A DNA stretch of 45,729 nucleotides. Origin: Dermatophilaceae bacterium (lineage in GTDB: Bacteria > Actinomycetota > Actinomycetes > Actinomycetales > Dermatophilaceae). Positions 9,013 to 17,121 of the stretch are shown here, piece by piece (position 1 is the stretch's first letter; each line of letters opens with the position of its first letter). The translations under genes were made by a program, and so were the position numbers. The notes below the pieces were generated by a model that worked only from the letters and a program-made list of their open reading frames with translations, did no database searches and had not been told where the DNA came from. The stretch covers positions 1 through 45,729 of the forward strand of contig JACMPC010000070.1 in the NCBI GenBank assembly GCA_014377705.1. Reading direction: 5' to 3'.

Positions 9013-9041
9013 TTGCTTAAGTATGTTTTTTAACTTAGCCT
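9013..9041 (+). promoter_or_regulatory. Candidate promoter with overlapping operator for the sugar-acid operon
   Basis: TTGCTT (9013-9018) and TAGCCT (9036-9041) are separated by 17 bp and fit a sigma-70-type promoter with the actinobacterial TANNNT -10. The spacer carries an inverted repeat, TAAGT-N10-ACTTA (9018-9037), in a locally AT-rich patch. A repressor bound there would occlude polymerase. The site lies between the divergent GntR gene and the binding-protein gene, so it is the best candidate operator. Assignment to this regulator is inference. Confidence 0.4.
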
Positions 9042-9118
9042 GCGAGCATTGAGGCAGATGTAAAAGTGGATCAGTGCGAGCGCGTCGGCACAGGGCGGCT
9101 CATGAGATGGGAGACACA

Positions 9119-10423
9119 ATGAAGCGTCATTCAGCTGTACGTGTCGCTGCCATGGCAGCAGCGGCACTCATGGCCGCAGGAGCATTAGCCTCCTGCGGCA
9201 GCGGCAGCGGGACCCCCGCCGCGGACAAGGAGTCGAAGACACTCCGGGTGACCCTCGCCAACCATGTGTGGACCGACACGGTGAAGAGCAGGCTTCCGGA
9301 GTTCGAGAAGCAGACGGGACTGAAGGTCGAGCTGAGCCAGTACGGCGAGGACCAGCTCTCGGACCAGTACAACGTCAAGCTGAACGCCGGCACCAGTGAG
9401 ATCGACGTGATGATGTACCGGCCTCTGCAGGAGGGGAAGCTGTTCGCCAAGAACGCCTACCTCGCGGACCTGAGCGATGACGTGAAGACGAACAAGGAGT
9501 GGGGCTGGGCAGACTTCCAGTCGGGCCCCGTTCTGGCCACGACATACAAGGAGAAGGTGGTCGGGGTCCCGATCATCACCGAGCAGGAGGTCCTCTACTA
9601 CCGCAAGGACCTGCTGAAGAAGGCCGGGCTCGAAGTTCCCAAGACCATGGTCGAGCTGGAGGCTGCGGCCAAGGTGATCAAGGCGCAGAATCCGGGCGTG
9701 GCAGGCTTCGTCGCACGCACCGGCAAGTCGGCCGCAGTGACGCAGTTCTCCAGCTTCCTCTACAGCTTCGGCGGTGACTTCATCGACGAGAGCGGCAAGT
9801 CCGGCGTCTCGAGCGACGCCGCCAAGAAGGCCTACGCGTTCTACGGCGGCCTGATCCGCAACTACGGCCCGGCCAACGTCAGCACCGACATGAGCTGGCC
9901 AGAGGCGATGGCCATCTTCACCCAGGGCAAGGCAGGCCTCTACACCGAGGCCGACAGCCTGTACAAGAACGCCACGGACCCGGTGAAGTCCAAGGTCGCC
10001 AAGAGCGTCGGCTTCGCCCCGCTGCCAGCTGGCTCCAGCGGCTCGAAGGCGTACAACATCCCGTCGTGGGCGCTCGGGGTCAATGAGGCCTCCGCCAACC
10101 AGGCGAACGCCTGGAAGTTCATCGAGTGGGCCACCAGCAAGGCCATGACCCTTGAGATCCAGAAGGCCGGCGTCCCCGGTGCCCGCACCTCGGTCTGGAG
10201 CAACCCGGCAGGTATCTCCACCTACCCGGCGGACCTAGCTGCGACGATCGCGGCCAGCACCAAGAACGGGGTCGGTCACGATCGACCCCTCGTCATCAAG
10301 GTGCCTGAGTCGCGCGACATCGTGGGAAACCCGATCGTGGTCGCCATCACCGGTGGCGACTCCGGCGCGGCCGCTGATGCGGCCGGCGCGGCCTTCCAGA
10401 AGGTCCTAGACGCCGAAAAGTAG
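9119..10423 (+). CDS. ABC transporter sugar-binding lipoprotein (family 1)
   Basis: A 434-residue extracytoplasmic solute-binding protein. A lipoprotein signal runs from MKRHSAVRV through an Ala-rich core to a lipobox ending LASC, with the lipidated Cys at about residue 28 and a GSGSG linker after it. The mature protein shows the family-1 pattern: LRVTLANHVWTD, FEKQTGLKVELSQYG, EIDVMMYRPLQEG, GVPIITEQEVLYYRKDLLKKAGLEVPKT and MAIFTQGKAGLYTE. ATG 9119 is preceded by a GGGAGA ribosome site. The longer GTG start at 9074 would bury the signal peptide. It captures substrate outside the membrane for the two permeases that follow. The neighbouring enzymes suggest a hexonate, hexuronate-derived or aldobionic acid ligand. 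Confidence 0.92.
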   Translation: MKRHSAVRVAAMAAAALMAAGALASCGSGSGTPAADKESKTLRVTLANHVWTDTVKSRLPEFEKQTGLKVELSQYGEDQLSDQYNVKLNAGTSEIDVMMYRPLQEGKLFAKNAYLADLSDDVKTNKEWGWADFQSGPVLATTYKEKVVGVPIITEQEVLYYRKDLLKKAGLEVPKTMVELEAAAKVIKAQNPGVAGFVARTGKSAAVTQFSSFLYSFGGDFIDESGKSGVSSDAAKKAYAFYGGLIRNYGPANVSTDMSWPEAMAIFTQGKAGLYTEADSLYKNATDPVKSKVAKSVGFAPLPAGSSGSKAYNIPSWALGVNEASANQANAWKFIEWATSKAMTLEIQKAGVPGARTSVWSNPAGISTYPADLAATIAASTKNGVGHDRPLVIKVPESRDIVGNPIVVAITGGDSGAAADAAGAAFQKVLDAEK

Positions 10424-10434
10424 CAACGGGCGAT

Positions 10435-10479
10435 CGGATGGCCGGGCAACCTGGCCGCACGCCACCAACTGGCCATCCG
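10435..10479 (+). promoter_or_regulatory. Intercistronic stem-loop between binding-protein and permease genes
   Basis: CGGATGGCC (10435-10443) pairs with GGCCATCCG (10471-10479), a perfect 9-bp stem with a 27-nt loop, within the 107-bp gap. Stem-loops at this position in ABC-transporter operons commonly protect the binding-protein message and attenuate the permease genes. That role is inferred here. Confidence 0.5.
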
Positions 10480-10530
10480 GTTGCTCCCTGATCCGCCCGT
10501 CTTCTTCAGGCAACGAGTGCGAGGTACCTC

Positions 10531-11454
10531 ATGACCGTGATGGTCACCACCAGACCCACCGCGCGGCAGGCATGTTCCGCGTGGGCGAACCGCCACCGAA
10601 AGTGGCTCTTCGCGGCACCCGCGATGCTCTTCGTCGGGCTGCTGATCATCGTCCCGCTGGCCTGGACCGTGTACCTGAGCCTCACCGACGCCCAGGGGTC
10701 CGTCCGGGCCGAGTCGGAGTTCGTCGGACTTGCCAACTACCTGAAGGTATTCAGCGATACCGAACGGTTCTGGCCCTCAGTATGGCGCACGTTCACGTTC
10801 ACCGGTGGCGCCGTCGCCGCCGAGATGGTGCTGGGGATGGGGATCGCCCTGCTGCTGTGGCGACCGTTCAAGGGGGAGAAGTGGGTCCGCGTGGCAATCC
10901 TCATGCCACTGGTGGCTACCCCCGTCGCGGTCGGCATGATGTGGCGGCTCATCTTCGACCCCAACATCGGGTTCGCCAACCAGCTCCTGGACTGGTTCGG
11001 CATCCCGGCCCAGCCGTGGCTGTCGGGCCAGACCAGTGCGCTGCCCACGCTGATCTTCATCGACGTCTGGCAGTGGACCCCGATGATCGTGCTGATCCTG
11101 CTCGCGGGCCTGACGTCGCTGTCCGACGAGCCGGATGAGGCGGCCCGGATCGACGGCGCGAGCTCGTGGCAGCGGTTCCGGTTCGTCACCCTCCCCCTGC
11201 TCAGATCGACCGTGATCGTCGCCATCGTGCTGCGCGGGATCGACGCCCTCAAGACGTTCGACATCCTGTATGCGACCAAGGGCAAGGGCGGCGGCTCGTT
11301 CCACGAGGTCGAGACGCTGAACGTGTACGCCTTCGGGCTGAGCTTCGACTACAACGACTACGGGATCGCCTCGACCGTGCTGATCCTGTTCTTCCTGCTC
11401 ATCATCGCGATCATGTGGATGGTCACCTACCGTCGAAAGGGAGACCGGTCATGA
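10531..11454 (+). CDS. ABC sugar transporter permease (MalF/UgpA type)
   Basis: A 307-residue inner-membrane permease with about six hydrophobic segments, the first being WLFAAPAMLFVGLLIIVPLA. The cytoplasmic EAA loop that contacts the ATPase is DEAARIDGASSWQRFRFVTLPLL (near residue 195-220). The start is ATG 10531 with a GAGG ribosome site. It follows the binding-protein gene after a 107-bp gap holding a stem-loop, and its TGA overlaps the ATG of the next permease as ATGA. The two permeases should form the heterodimeric channel. No ATPase gene lies in the operon, so a shared MsiK-like ATPase encoded elsewhere is the likely partner. Confidence 0.92.
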   Translation: MTVMVTTRPTARQACSAWANRHRKWLFAAPAMLFVGLLIIVPLAWTVYLSLTDAQGSVRAESEFVGLANYLKVFSDTERFWPSVWRTFTFTGGAVAAEMVLGMGIALLLWRPFKGEKWVRVAILMPLVATPVAVGMMWRLIFDPNIGFANQLLDWFGIPAQPWLSGQTSALPTLIFIDVWQWTPMIVLILLAGLTSLSDEPDEAARIDGASSWQRFRFVTLPLLRSTVIVAIVLRGIDALKTFDILYATKGKGGGSFHEVETLNVYAFGLSFDYNDYGIASTVLILFFLLIIAIMWMVTYRRKGDRS

Positions 11455-12368
11455 CCGACACCGCGACAACGCCCCCCGCAGCCGACCGCACGATGGCCAA
11501 GGGGACGCGCCGCCCAGGACAGCCTTTGCAACGGCCCACACTCCCCCGACGTCGACGCAAGCAGCCGGCCTATCCGGTATTCCGGGTGGTCGTGCTTACG
11601 CTGACGGTGCTGCTGTTCATCGCGCCGCTGGTGTGGATGGTGGTGGCATCTCTGAAGACGAATGTGGACATCTACGACCCTGACAAGACCTTCTTCTTCA
11701 CGCCCACACTCGATAACTATGCCAATGTGCTGGGACGCAACAACTACTTCGTCTTCATCTTCAACAGCTTCTGGGTGGCTCTGTGCTCGACAGTCTTCTC
11801 GTTGATCCTGGGAGTGCCGGCGGCCTACGCGATGAGCAGGTTCACCATGCATCGATCGGCGATGGTGGTGCTGATGGCCCGCATCATCCCGGGGGTGAGC
11901 CTGCTGGTGCCGTGGTACTTCATCTTCGCCAACCTGCGTCTTGTCGGTGGCTTCGGTGTGCTGATCCTGTCCCATATGTTCGTGGCGCTGCCGCTGATCG
12001 TGTACCTCATGATGTCCTTCTTCGACTCCCTGCCCACCGAGCTCGAGGACGCCGCGCAGGTGGACGGGCTGACCCCCATCGGGGCCTTCCTGCGCATCAC
12101 CCTGCCCCTGTCGGTACCAGGTCTGGCGACCGCGGGCATCCTGTCTTTCATCTTCTCCTGGAACAACTTCATGTTCGCCCTGGTCCTGTCCGGCGCGAAC
12201 ACGAAGACGCTTCCCGTCGCGATCTTCAACTTCGTCTCCTACGCCAGCATCGACTGGGGAAGCCTGATGTCGGCGGCCGTCATCGTCACCGTCCCCATCA
12301 TGGTGATCGCCCTCTTCACGCAGAAGTACGTCGTATCCGGCCTCACCGCCGGGGCGACGAAGGGCTGA
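11451..12368 (+). CDS. ABC sugar transporter permease (MalG/UgpE type)
   Basis: A 305-residue permease. The start is ATG 11451, overlapping the upstream stop as ATGA, with an AAAGGGAGA ribosome site. An N-terminal basic cytoplasmic extension (PLQRPTLPRRRRKQ) precedes the first membrane segment (VVVLTLTVLLFIAPLVWMVV). The EAA motif is ELEDAAQVDGLTPIGAFLRITLPLS (near 205-228). The protein ends with the usual KYVVSGLTAGATKG tail. Conserved positions such as FNSFWVALCSTVFSLILGVPAAYAMSRF match the carbohydrate uptake CUT1 group. It pairs with the preceding permease. The gluconokinase gene starts 3 bp after its stop, so transport and first metabolic step are co-transcribed. Confidence 0.92.
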   Translation: MTDTATTPPAADRTMAKGTRRPGQPLQRPTLPRRRRKQPAYPVFRVVVLTLTVLLFIAPLVWMVVASLKTNVDIYDPDKTFFFTPTLDNYANVLGRNNYFVFIFNSFWVALCSTVFSLILGVPAAYAMSRFTMHRSAMVVLMARIIPGVSLLVPWYFIFANLRLVGGFGVLILSHMFVALPLIVYLMMSFFDSLPTELEDAAQVDGLTPIGAFLRITLPLSVPGLATAGILSFIFSWNNFMFALVLSGANTKTLPVAIFNFVSYASIDWGSLMSAAVIVTVPIMVIALFTQKYVVSGLTAGATKG

Positions 12369-12371
12369 TCG

Positions 12372-12968
12372 ATGCACAGACCTTCCAGCCAGCCGCCGTC
12401 CACGCAGTCACCGTCCACGCAGTCACCGTCAACGCCGTCTCGGGCGATCCCGCCCATCGTCGTCATGGGCGTGCAGGGATCCGGCAAGACCACCATCGGG
12501 GGGCTGCTGGCAGAACGACTCGGCGTGCCGCTTGTTGACGGGGACAGCCTGCACTCGACGGAGAACAAGAAATGGATGGCCTCCGGGCATGCGCTCTCCG
12601 ACGCTCAACGTCTGCCGTGGCTGCATGAGGTGGGCAATCGCCTCGCGCTGGGCGCCGGGTCCGGAATCGTCCTGGCATGCTCGGCCCTCAAACGCAGCTA
12701 CCGCGACCTGCTTCGGGAGCATGCTCCCACGACGCTCACGGTCTATGCCCGTGGGGACCTCGATCTGATCCACGAACGGATCACGGCCAGGCATCACGAG
12801 TACATGCCGGTCTCGCTGCTGCAGACACAGTTCGACGACCTCGAGGAACGACAGGCTGACGAGGCCGGCGTAACAGTCGACATCGCGCAGCCCCCCGGAC
12901 AGATCGTCGACCGGATCATGGCAACCATAGCCAGAGAGGGTGCTGTCCATGACAACCAGCCGAGTTGA
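12372..12968 (+). CDS. gntK: Gluconokinase
   Basis: A 198-residue P-loop kinase that phosphorylates D-gluconate to 6-phosphogluconate. Walker A is GVQGSGKTT (33-41). Other GntK hallmarks are DGDSLHSTENKKWMASGHALSD, WLHEVGNRL, VLACSALKRSYRDLLR, ITARHHEYMPVSLLQTQFDDLE and a C-terminal DIAQPPGQIVDRI. The family usually starts just before the P-loop strand. The first 27 residues (SQPPSTQSPSTQSPSTPS) are an extra low-complexity extension made by a 15-bp tandem repeat. The start is ATG 12372, 3 bp after the permease stop. The last 20 bp overlap the start of dgoD. It may alternatively act on related hexonates. Confidence 0.93.
   Translation: MHRPSSQPPSTQSPSTQSPSTPSRAIPPIVVMGVQGSGKTTIGGLLAERLGVPLVDGDSLHSTENKKWMASGHALSDAQRLPWLHEVGNRLALGAGSGIVLACSALKRSYRDLLREHAPTTLTVYARGDLDLIHERITARHHEYMPVSLLQTQFDDLEERQADEAGVTVDIAQPPGQIVDRIMATIAREGAVHDNQPS
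12396..12440. repeat. Three 15-bp tandem units in the gntK 5' end
   Basis: CCGTCCACGCAGTCA occurs perfectly at 12396-12410 and 12411-12425, with a diverged third copy at 12426-12440. The units add an in-frame repeated PSTQS peptide ahead of the kinase domain. Confidence 0.9.
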
Positions 12969-14157
12969 GACCGCAGTTGGCCGGGTCGAGACGACAGTCA
13001 GCCGGGTCGAGACGACAGTCAGCCGAGTTGAGACCTTTCTGGTGGCGCCCCGCTGGTTGTTCGTTCGGATCGAGACAGAGGCAGGGGTCGTCGGCTGGGG
13101 CGAGGCCAGCCTCGAAGGGCATTCGAACGCCGTGCGTACGGCGGTCGACCAGTTCGCGGAGCACCTTCTGGGCAGTGACCCGGCGCGTATCGAGGACCAC
13201 TGGCAGGTGCTCACCAAGAGCGGCTTCTACCGCGGCGGTCCGGTCCTGGCAAGCGCGGTCTCAGGCATAGACCAGGCGTTGTGGGACATCAAAGGCAAGA
13301 CCTTGGGCGTGCCCGTGCACGAGCTCCTGGGAGGCGCGGTCCGGGACCGCATCCGGGTGTACGGGTGGGTCGGCGGCGATGATCCCAGCGGGATTGCCGA
13401 GGCCATCCAGGCTCAGATCGATATCGGCCTCACGGCCGTCAAGATGAATGCCTGCGGTCCCATGGGACCGCTCGGCTCCGTCGCCGAGATCGACGCTGTT
13501 CTCGAACGAGTCGCGGCGGCTCGCGAGGTGCTCGGACCGCACCGCGATGTCGCGGTCGACTTCCACGGACGCCTCACCCTGGCCAACGCGCGCCGGATCG
13601 CGCCACTGCTGGAGCCACTGCGCCCGTTCTTCATCGAAGAGCCCGTCGTTCCCGAGAACTCGCACCTGATCGGACAGATCGCGGCGTCGACGTCCATTCC
13701 GATCGCCACCGGAGAACGGCTCTACAGCCGGCAGGACTTCCTCCCGGTGCTCCAGGCCGGCATCGCCGTGGCCCAGCCCGACCTCTCGCACGCGGGCGGT
13801 ATCTCGGAGGTGCGCCGCATCGCGGCCATGGCCGAGGTGTACGACGTCCAGCTCGCGCCGCACTGCCCGCTCGGCCCGATTGCGCTGGCCGCGTGTCTGC
13901 AGGTGGGCTTCTCGACCCCGAACTTCCTGATCCAGGAGCAGAGCATCGGCATTCACTACAACCAGGGCGCTGAGATGCTGGACTACGTGCTCGACACAGC
14001 GCCGCTGCAGTTCGTGAACGGCAACATCGAGCGGCTCACCGGCCCCGGCCTGGGCATCGACGTCGATGAGACGGCTGTGCGCGCGGCAGATGCCCGCGGT
14101 CACTCCTGGCGAACCCCGGTGTGGCGCCACCCGGACGGTTCCCTGGCAGAGTGGTGA
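12949..14157 (+). CDS. dgoD: D-galactonate dehydratase family protein (enolase superfamily)
   Basis: A 402-residue acid-sugar dehydratase closely resembling E. coli DgoD over the whole barrel. Metal and catalytic positions are visible: DFHGR (Asp ligand and catalytic His), FFIEEPV, IATGERLYSR, QPDLSHAGG, APHCPLGP (catalytic His) and LIQEQSIGIHYN. The reaction is D-galactonate to 2-keto-3-deoxygalactonate plus water. ATG 12949 is preferred, with AGAGAGGG upstream; GTG 12940 is the alternative. The natural N-terminal strand (SRVETFLVAPRW) is preceded by three extra RVETxV heptads from a 21-bp repeat, so the N-terminus is about 20 residues longer than usual. The start overlaps gntK and the stop overlaps the aldolase start as GTGA. 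Confidence 0.93.
   Translation: MTTSRVETAVGRVETTVSRVETTVSRVETFLVAPRWLFVRIETEAGVVGWGEASLEGHSNAVRTAVDQFAEHLLGSDPARIEDHWQVLTKSGFYRGGPVLASAVSGIDQALWDIKGKTLGVPVHELLGGAVRDRIRVYGWVGGDDPSGIAEAIQAQIDIGLTAVKMNACGPMGPLGSVAEIDAVLERVAAAREVLGPHRDVAVDFHGRLTLANARRIAPLLEPLRPFFIEEPVVPENSHLIGQIAASTSIPIATGERLYSRQDFLPVLQAGIAVAQPDLSHAGGISEVRRIAAMAEVYDVQLAPHCPLGPIALAACLQVGFSTPNFLIQEQSIGIHYNQGAEMLDYVLDTAPLQFVNGNIERLTGPGLGIDVDETAVRAADARGHSWRTPVWRHPDGSLAEW
12958..13041. repeat. Four 21-bp tandem units at the dgoD 5' end
   Basis: Units begin at 12958, 12979, 13000 and 13021. Each encodes (S/G)RVET followed by two residues. Units two and three are identical except for the first base. Unit four merges into the conserved first strand of the enzyme, so the repeat appears to be copied from the gene's own N-terminal codons. 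The array starts inside the overlap with gntK. Confidence 0.92.
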
Positions 14158-14834
14158 GAGACGCAGTGCTGGAGAGCGCGGCGGTGACACCGCTATCCGG
14201 AGATTTCCTCGGCGAGCTCACGCAGGCACGCCTGCTGGCCATCATCCGCAGCACCGATCCCGAGGCAGCGACTCAGGCCGCCCTCGTCCTGTGCGAGTCC
14301 GGTATCAGGTTCCTTGAGGTATCCCTGGTCACGACCGAGGCACTGCGCGTCATCGCCGAGGTGGCTCGCCGCGCCCCGCACGGCTGCCTGATCGGGGCAG
14401 GGACCGTGCTCACCCGCGACGACGTTGCCCGCGCCCACGAGGCCGGTGCCAGGTTCATGGTCACCCCGGCGGTGACGGAGAGCGTGGCCGAGTCGGTGGC
14501 TCGCGGGATTCCCGTGCTCGCGGGCGCACTCACCCCGACCGAGGTCGTCGCGGCGCGGAACCTCGGGGCAACCGCCGTGAAGCTGTTTCCCGCCGCGAAC
14601 GGTGGCCCGGCGTACCTGCGAGCCCTGCGCGACCCACTGCCGGACGTACCGTTCGTGCCGGTGGGCGGAGTAGATGCCGGGCGGGCCGCCGAGTACCTTG
14701 CGGCAGGCGCCGTAGCAGTCGGAGTCGGCAGCCCCCTCGTGGGGGACGCAGCCCGGGGCGGGGACCTCGAGGAGCTACGTGAGCGCGCCGCTGAGTTCCT
14801 CAGCGTGGCCCAAGCATCCCGGGCGCCCCGATGA
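14154..14834 (+). CDS. 2-dehydro-3-deoxy-6-phosphogluconate / -phosphogalactonate aldolase
   Basis: About 226 residues, a class I KDPG aldolase that splits KDPG or KDPGal into pyruvate and glyceraldehyde 3-phosphate. Visible features are LLAIIRSTDPEAA at the first strand, E55 in FLEVSL, LIGAGTVLT, the Schiff-base Lys143 in TAVKLFPA and the phosphate loop VPVGGVDAGRAAEYLAAGAVAVGVGSPLV. GTG 14154 overlaps the dgoD stop as GTGA. GTG 14151 and GTG 14166 are near alternatives. Position between dgoD and the KDG kinase gene mirrors dgoA placement, so it probably accepts the galactonate-derived phosphoester and perhaps KDPG too. Confidence 0.92.
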   Translation: MRDAVLESAAVTPLSGDFLGELTQARLLAIIRSTDPEAATQAALVLCESGIRFLEVSLVTTEALRVIAEVARRAPHGCLIGAGTVLTRDDVARAHEAGARFMVTPAVTESVAESVARGIPVLAGALTPTEVVAARNLGATAVKLFPAANGGPAYLRALRDPLPDVPFVPVGGVDAGRAAEYLAAGAVAVGVGSPLVGDAARGGDLEELRERAAEFLSVAQASRAPR

Positions 14835-15778
14835 TCCCCCTCGACGTCGCCACCCTGGGCGAGACCATGATCAGCCTCCGAACCGGCACCCCTCTCCGCC
14901 TGGGCGGAACCATGACGATGACCATGGCCGGCGCTGAGTCGAACGTGGCGATCGGGCTCGCGCGCCTGGGTCACACGGTGCGCTGGGGCGGCCGGGTGGG
15001 CGCGGACGAAGTCGGCGCCTTCATCCTGCGCACCCTGCGGGCAGAGTCGGTGACCGTCGACACGGTGGTGGTCGACCCCACACGGCCCACCGGTCTCATG
15101 CTGGCTGAGCGTCGCGTCGCCGACATCTCCCGGGTGAGCTACTACCGCGCCGGGTCGGCCGGGTCCGCGCTCGCGCCCGCCGACGCCGCAGCCTGTCTGG
15201 CCGACACCCCCCGGGCTCTTCATCTCACGGGGATCACCCCCGCCCTCTCCCGATCCGCGGCCGAAGCCGTCGTGACAGCGGTCGACCTGGCCCGCCACGG
15301 CGGAACGCTGGTAAGCATCGACGTCAACTACCGATCACGTCTGTGGACACCGCAGGAAGCGCGCCCGGTGCTCTCCGCGCTCGTCCGCAGGGCACACATC
15401 GTGATCGCCTCCGAGGACGAGCTCGCCCTGGTGGTGGACGACCCGGACGAAGCGGCCGCCTTCGGGGAGCTCGCGGCGTCGGGCGTCAGCCAGCTCGTGA
15501 TCAAGAGGGGGGCCCGCGGTGCAACCGTCTGGCACGAGGAAGGCTGTCATCACGCCACGGCCATCCCGGTCGCCGTGCTCGACACCATCGGTGCCGGCGA
15601 TGCCTTCACCGCCGGCTACCTCTCGGGAGTGCTCGACGGGTTGCCGCCCGACGTCGCGCTCCGCCGCGGCACCGTCACCGCCGCATTCGCCGTCGCGGGC
15701 GTGGGCGACTGGGAAGGACTGCCGACCCGGGGCGACCTGTCCCTCCTGGACGCCGAGGCAGGAGCCACCGTGCGCTGA
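14831..15778 (+). CDS. kdgK: PfkB-family 2-keto-3-deoxygluconate (KDG/KDGal) kinase
   Basis: A 315-residue ribokinase-fold sugar kinase. The N-terminal motif is TLGETMISLRTG, with AGAESNVAIGLARLGHTVRWGGRVGADEVG as PfkB signature 1. DVNYRSRLW follows in the middle. The anion-hole and catalytic signature 2 is DTIGAGDAFTAGYLSG with the catalytic Asp. SEDEL and KRGARGATVW fit KdgK rather than fructokinase. It phosphorylates the 2-keto-3-deoxy acids produced by the two dehydratases in this operon. ATG 14831 overlaps the aldolase stop as ATGA. The order of aldolase then kinase is the reverse of the reactions. Confidence 0.92.
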   Translation: MIPLDVATLGETMISLRTGTPLRLGGTMTMTMAGAESNVAIGLARLGHTVRWGGRVGADEVGAFILRTLRAESVTVDTVVVDPTRPTGLMLAERRVADISRVSYYRAGSAGSALAPADAAACLADTPRALHLTGITPALSRSAAEAVVTAVDLARHGGTLVSIDVNYRSRLWTPQEARPVLSALVRRAHIVIASEDELALVVDDPDEAAAFGELAASGVSQLVIKRGARGATVWHEEGCHHATAIPVAVLDTIGAGDAFTAGYLSGVLDGLPPDVALRRGTVTAAFAVAGVGDWEGLPTRGDLSLLDAEAGATVR

Positions 15779-15839
15779 ACCGCCGGCGTGACCAGTTCCC
15801 GGGATGTTGAGGCAACCGTATGAGCAGCAGGAGAGCAGC

Positions 15840-17069
15840 ATGAGGATCGACAGGGCAGAAGTCATCGTGACGAGTCCGGACCGCAATTTCGTCACCTTGC
15901 GACTGACCACCGACGACGGCCTCGTCGGACTGGGAGACGCGACGCTCAACGGCAGAGAGCTCGCCGTCGTCGCATACCTGCAGGAGCACGTCGTACCGCT
16001 GCTGATGGGCAAGGACGCCCACCGGATCGAGGACACCTGGCAGTTCCTGTACAGGAGCGCCTACTGGCGTCGGGGACCGGTCACGATGGCGGCGATCGCC
16101 GCAGTCGACGTCGCCTTGTGGGATCTCAAGGCCAAAGCCGCCGGGATGCCCCTGTACCAGCTGCTGGGCGGCGCCAGCCGTGACCGCCTTCTGGCCTACG
16201 GTCACGCGTCCGGACGGGACCTCCCGGAGCTGTTCGACTCGATCCGCAAGCATCAGGGGCTCGGCTACCGCGCCATCCGCATCCAGACCTCCGTCCCGGG
16301 TCTGAACGCGATCTACGGCGTCGCGGCTCAGGCCCAGTCCAGTGGCAAGCGCTATGACTACGAGCCGGCCCAGCGTGCCGACCTGCCCAAGGAGGAGGAC
16401 TGGGACACCCGCGCCTACCTCGGCCACCTGCCCTCGGTCTTAGAGGCCGTGCGCGCCGAGTTCGGCCCAGACCTGCCACTCCTGCACGACTGTCACCACC
16501 GCCTGACACCCATCCAGGCGGCAAAGCTCGGCAAGTCGCTTGAACCATTCGACCTCTTCTGGCTCGAGGACTGCACCCCCGCCGAGAACCAGGACGGCCT
16601 GCGCCTGGTTCGCCAGCACACCACCACGCCGCTCGCGATCGGTGAGGTCTTCAACACCGTCTGGGACTACCAGACTCTGATCAAGGACCAGCTCATCGAC
16701 TACGTTCGCTCGGCCGTCACCCACGCCGGCGGGATCTCGCCGATGAGGAAGATCATGGACTACGCAGCGCAGTACCAGATCAAGTCCGGTATTCACGGCC
16801 CGACCGACATCTCACCCGTGGGAATGGCGGCTGCCCTTCACCTCGACCTGGCCATCCACAACTTCGGCATCCAGGAGTTCATGCCCCACGGGGACCTCAC
16901 CAACGCCGTCTTCGAGCAGTCCTTCACCTTCACCCGCGGGTATCTGCACCCGGGCGAGCGGCCCGGACTGGGCGTAGACCTGGAGGTCGACGAAGCAGGC
17001 AAGTACCCCTACCAAACGGCCTATCTGCCCTTCAACCGACTACAGGACGGAACAGTGCACGACTGGTAG
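15840..17069 (+). CDS. manD: D-mannonate dehydratase ManD (RspA-like enolase superfamily)
   Basis: A 409-residue dehydratase that converts D-mannonate, or in some subgroup members D-gluconate, to 2-keto-3-deoxygluconate. ManD markers are the N-terminal [43 protein letters not shown] then [13 protein letters not shown] (metal Asp plus catalytic His), [45 protein letters not shown] and the C-terminal GRxYLHPGE-like [12 protein letters not shown]. The start is ATG 15840 with AGGAGAG ahead; the longer TTG 15804 reading is unlikely. It is separated from kdgK by 61 bp and ends the operon. High- and low-activity members are hard to tell apart from sequence alone. Confidence 0.92.
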   Translation: MRIDRAEVIVTSPDRNFVTLRLTTDDGLVGLGDATLNGRELAVVAYLQEHVVPLLMGKDAHRIEDTWQFLYRSAYWRRGPVTMAAIAAVDVALWDLKAKAAGMPLYQLLGGASRDRLLAYGHASGRDLPELFDSIRKHQGLGYRAIRIQTSVPGLNAIYGVAAQAQSSGKRYDYEPAQRADLPKEEDWDTRAYLGHLPSVLEAVRAEFGPDLPLLHDCHHRLTPIQAAKLGKSLEPFDLFWLEDCTPAENQDGLRLVRQHTTTPLAIGEVFNTVWDYQTLIKDQLIDYVRSAVTHAGGISPMRKIMDYAAQYQIKSGIHGPTDISPVGMAAALHLDLAIHNFGIQEFMPHGDLTNAVFEQSFTFTRGYLHPGERPGLGVDLEVDEAGKYPYQTAYLPFNRLQDGTVHDW

Positions 17070-17103
17070 ATGGTGCACGACCGGCCGACCGTGCACGACT
17101 GGT
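17055..17103. repeat. Triplicated GTGCACGAC(T/C)GG and stem-loop at the manD stop
   Basis: Copies lie at 17055, 17073 and 17091. The first holds the manD C-terminal codons (VHDW) next to its stop. GTGCACG (17073-17079) and CGTGCAC (17090-17096) also form a 7-bp inverted repeat with a 10-nt loop. This may terminate manD and the convergent acetyltransferase gene. Confidence 0.7.
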
Positions 17104-17121
17104 GGTGAGCCGAGGTGCTGA

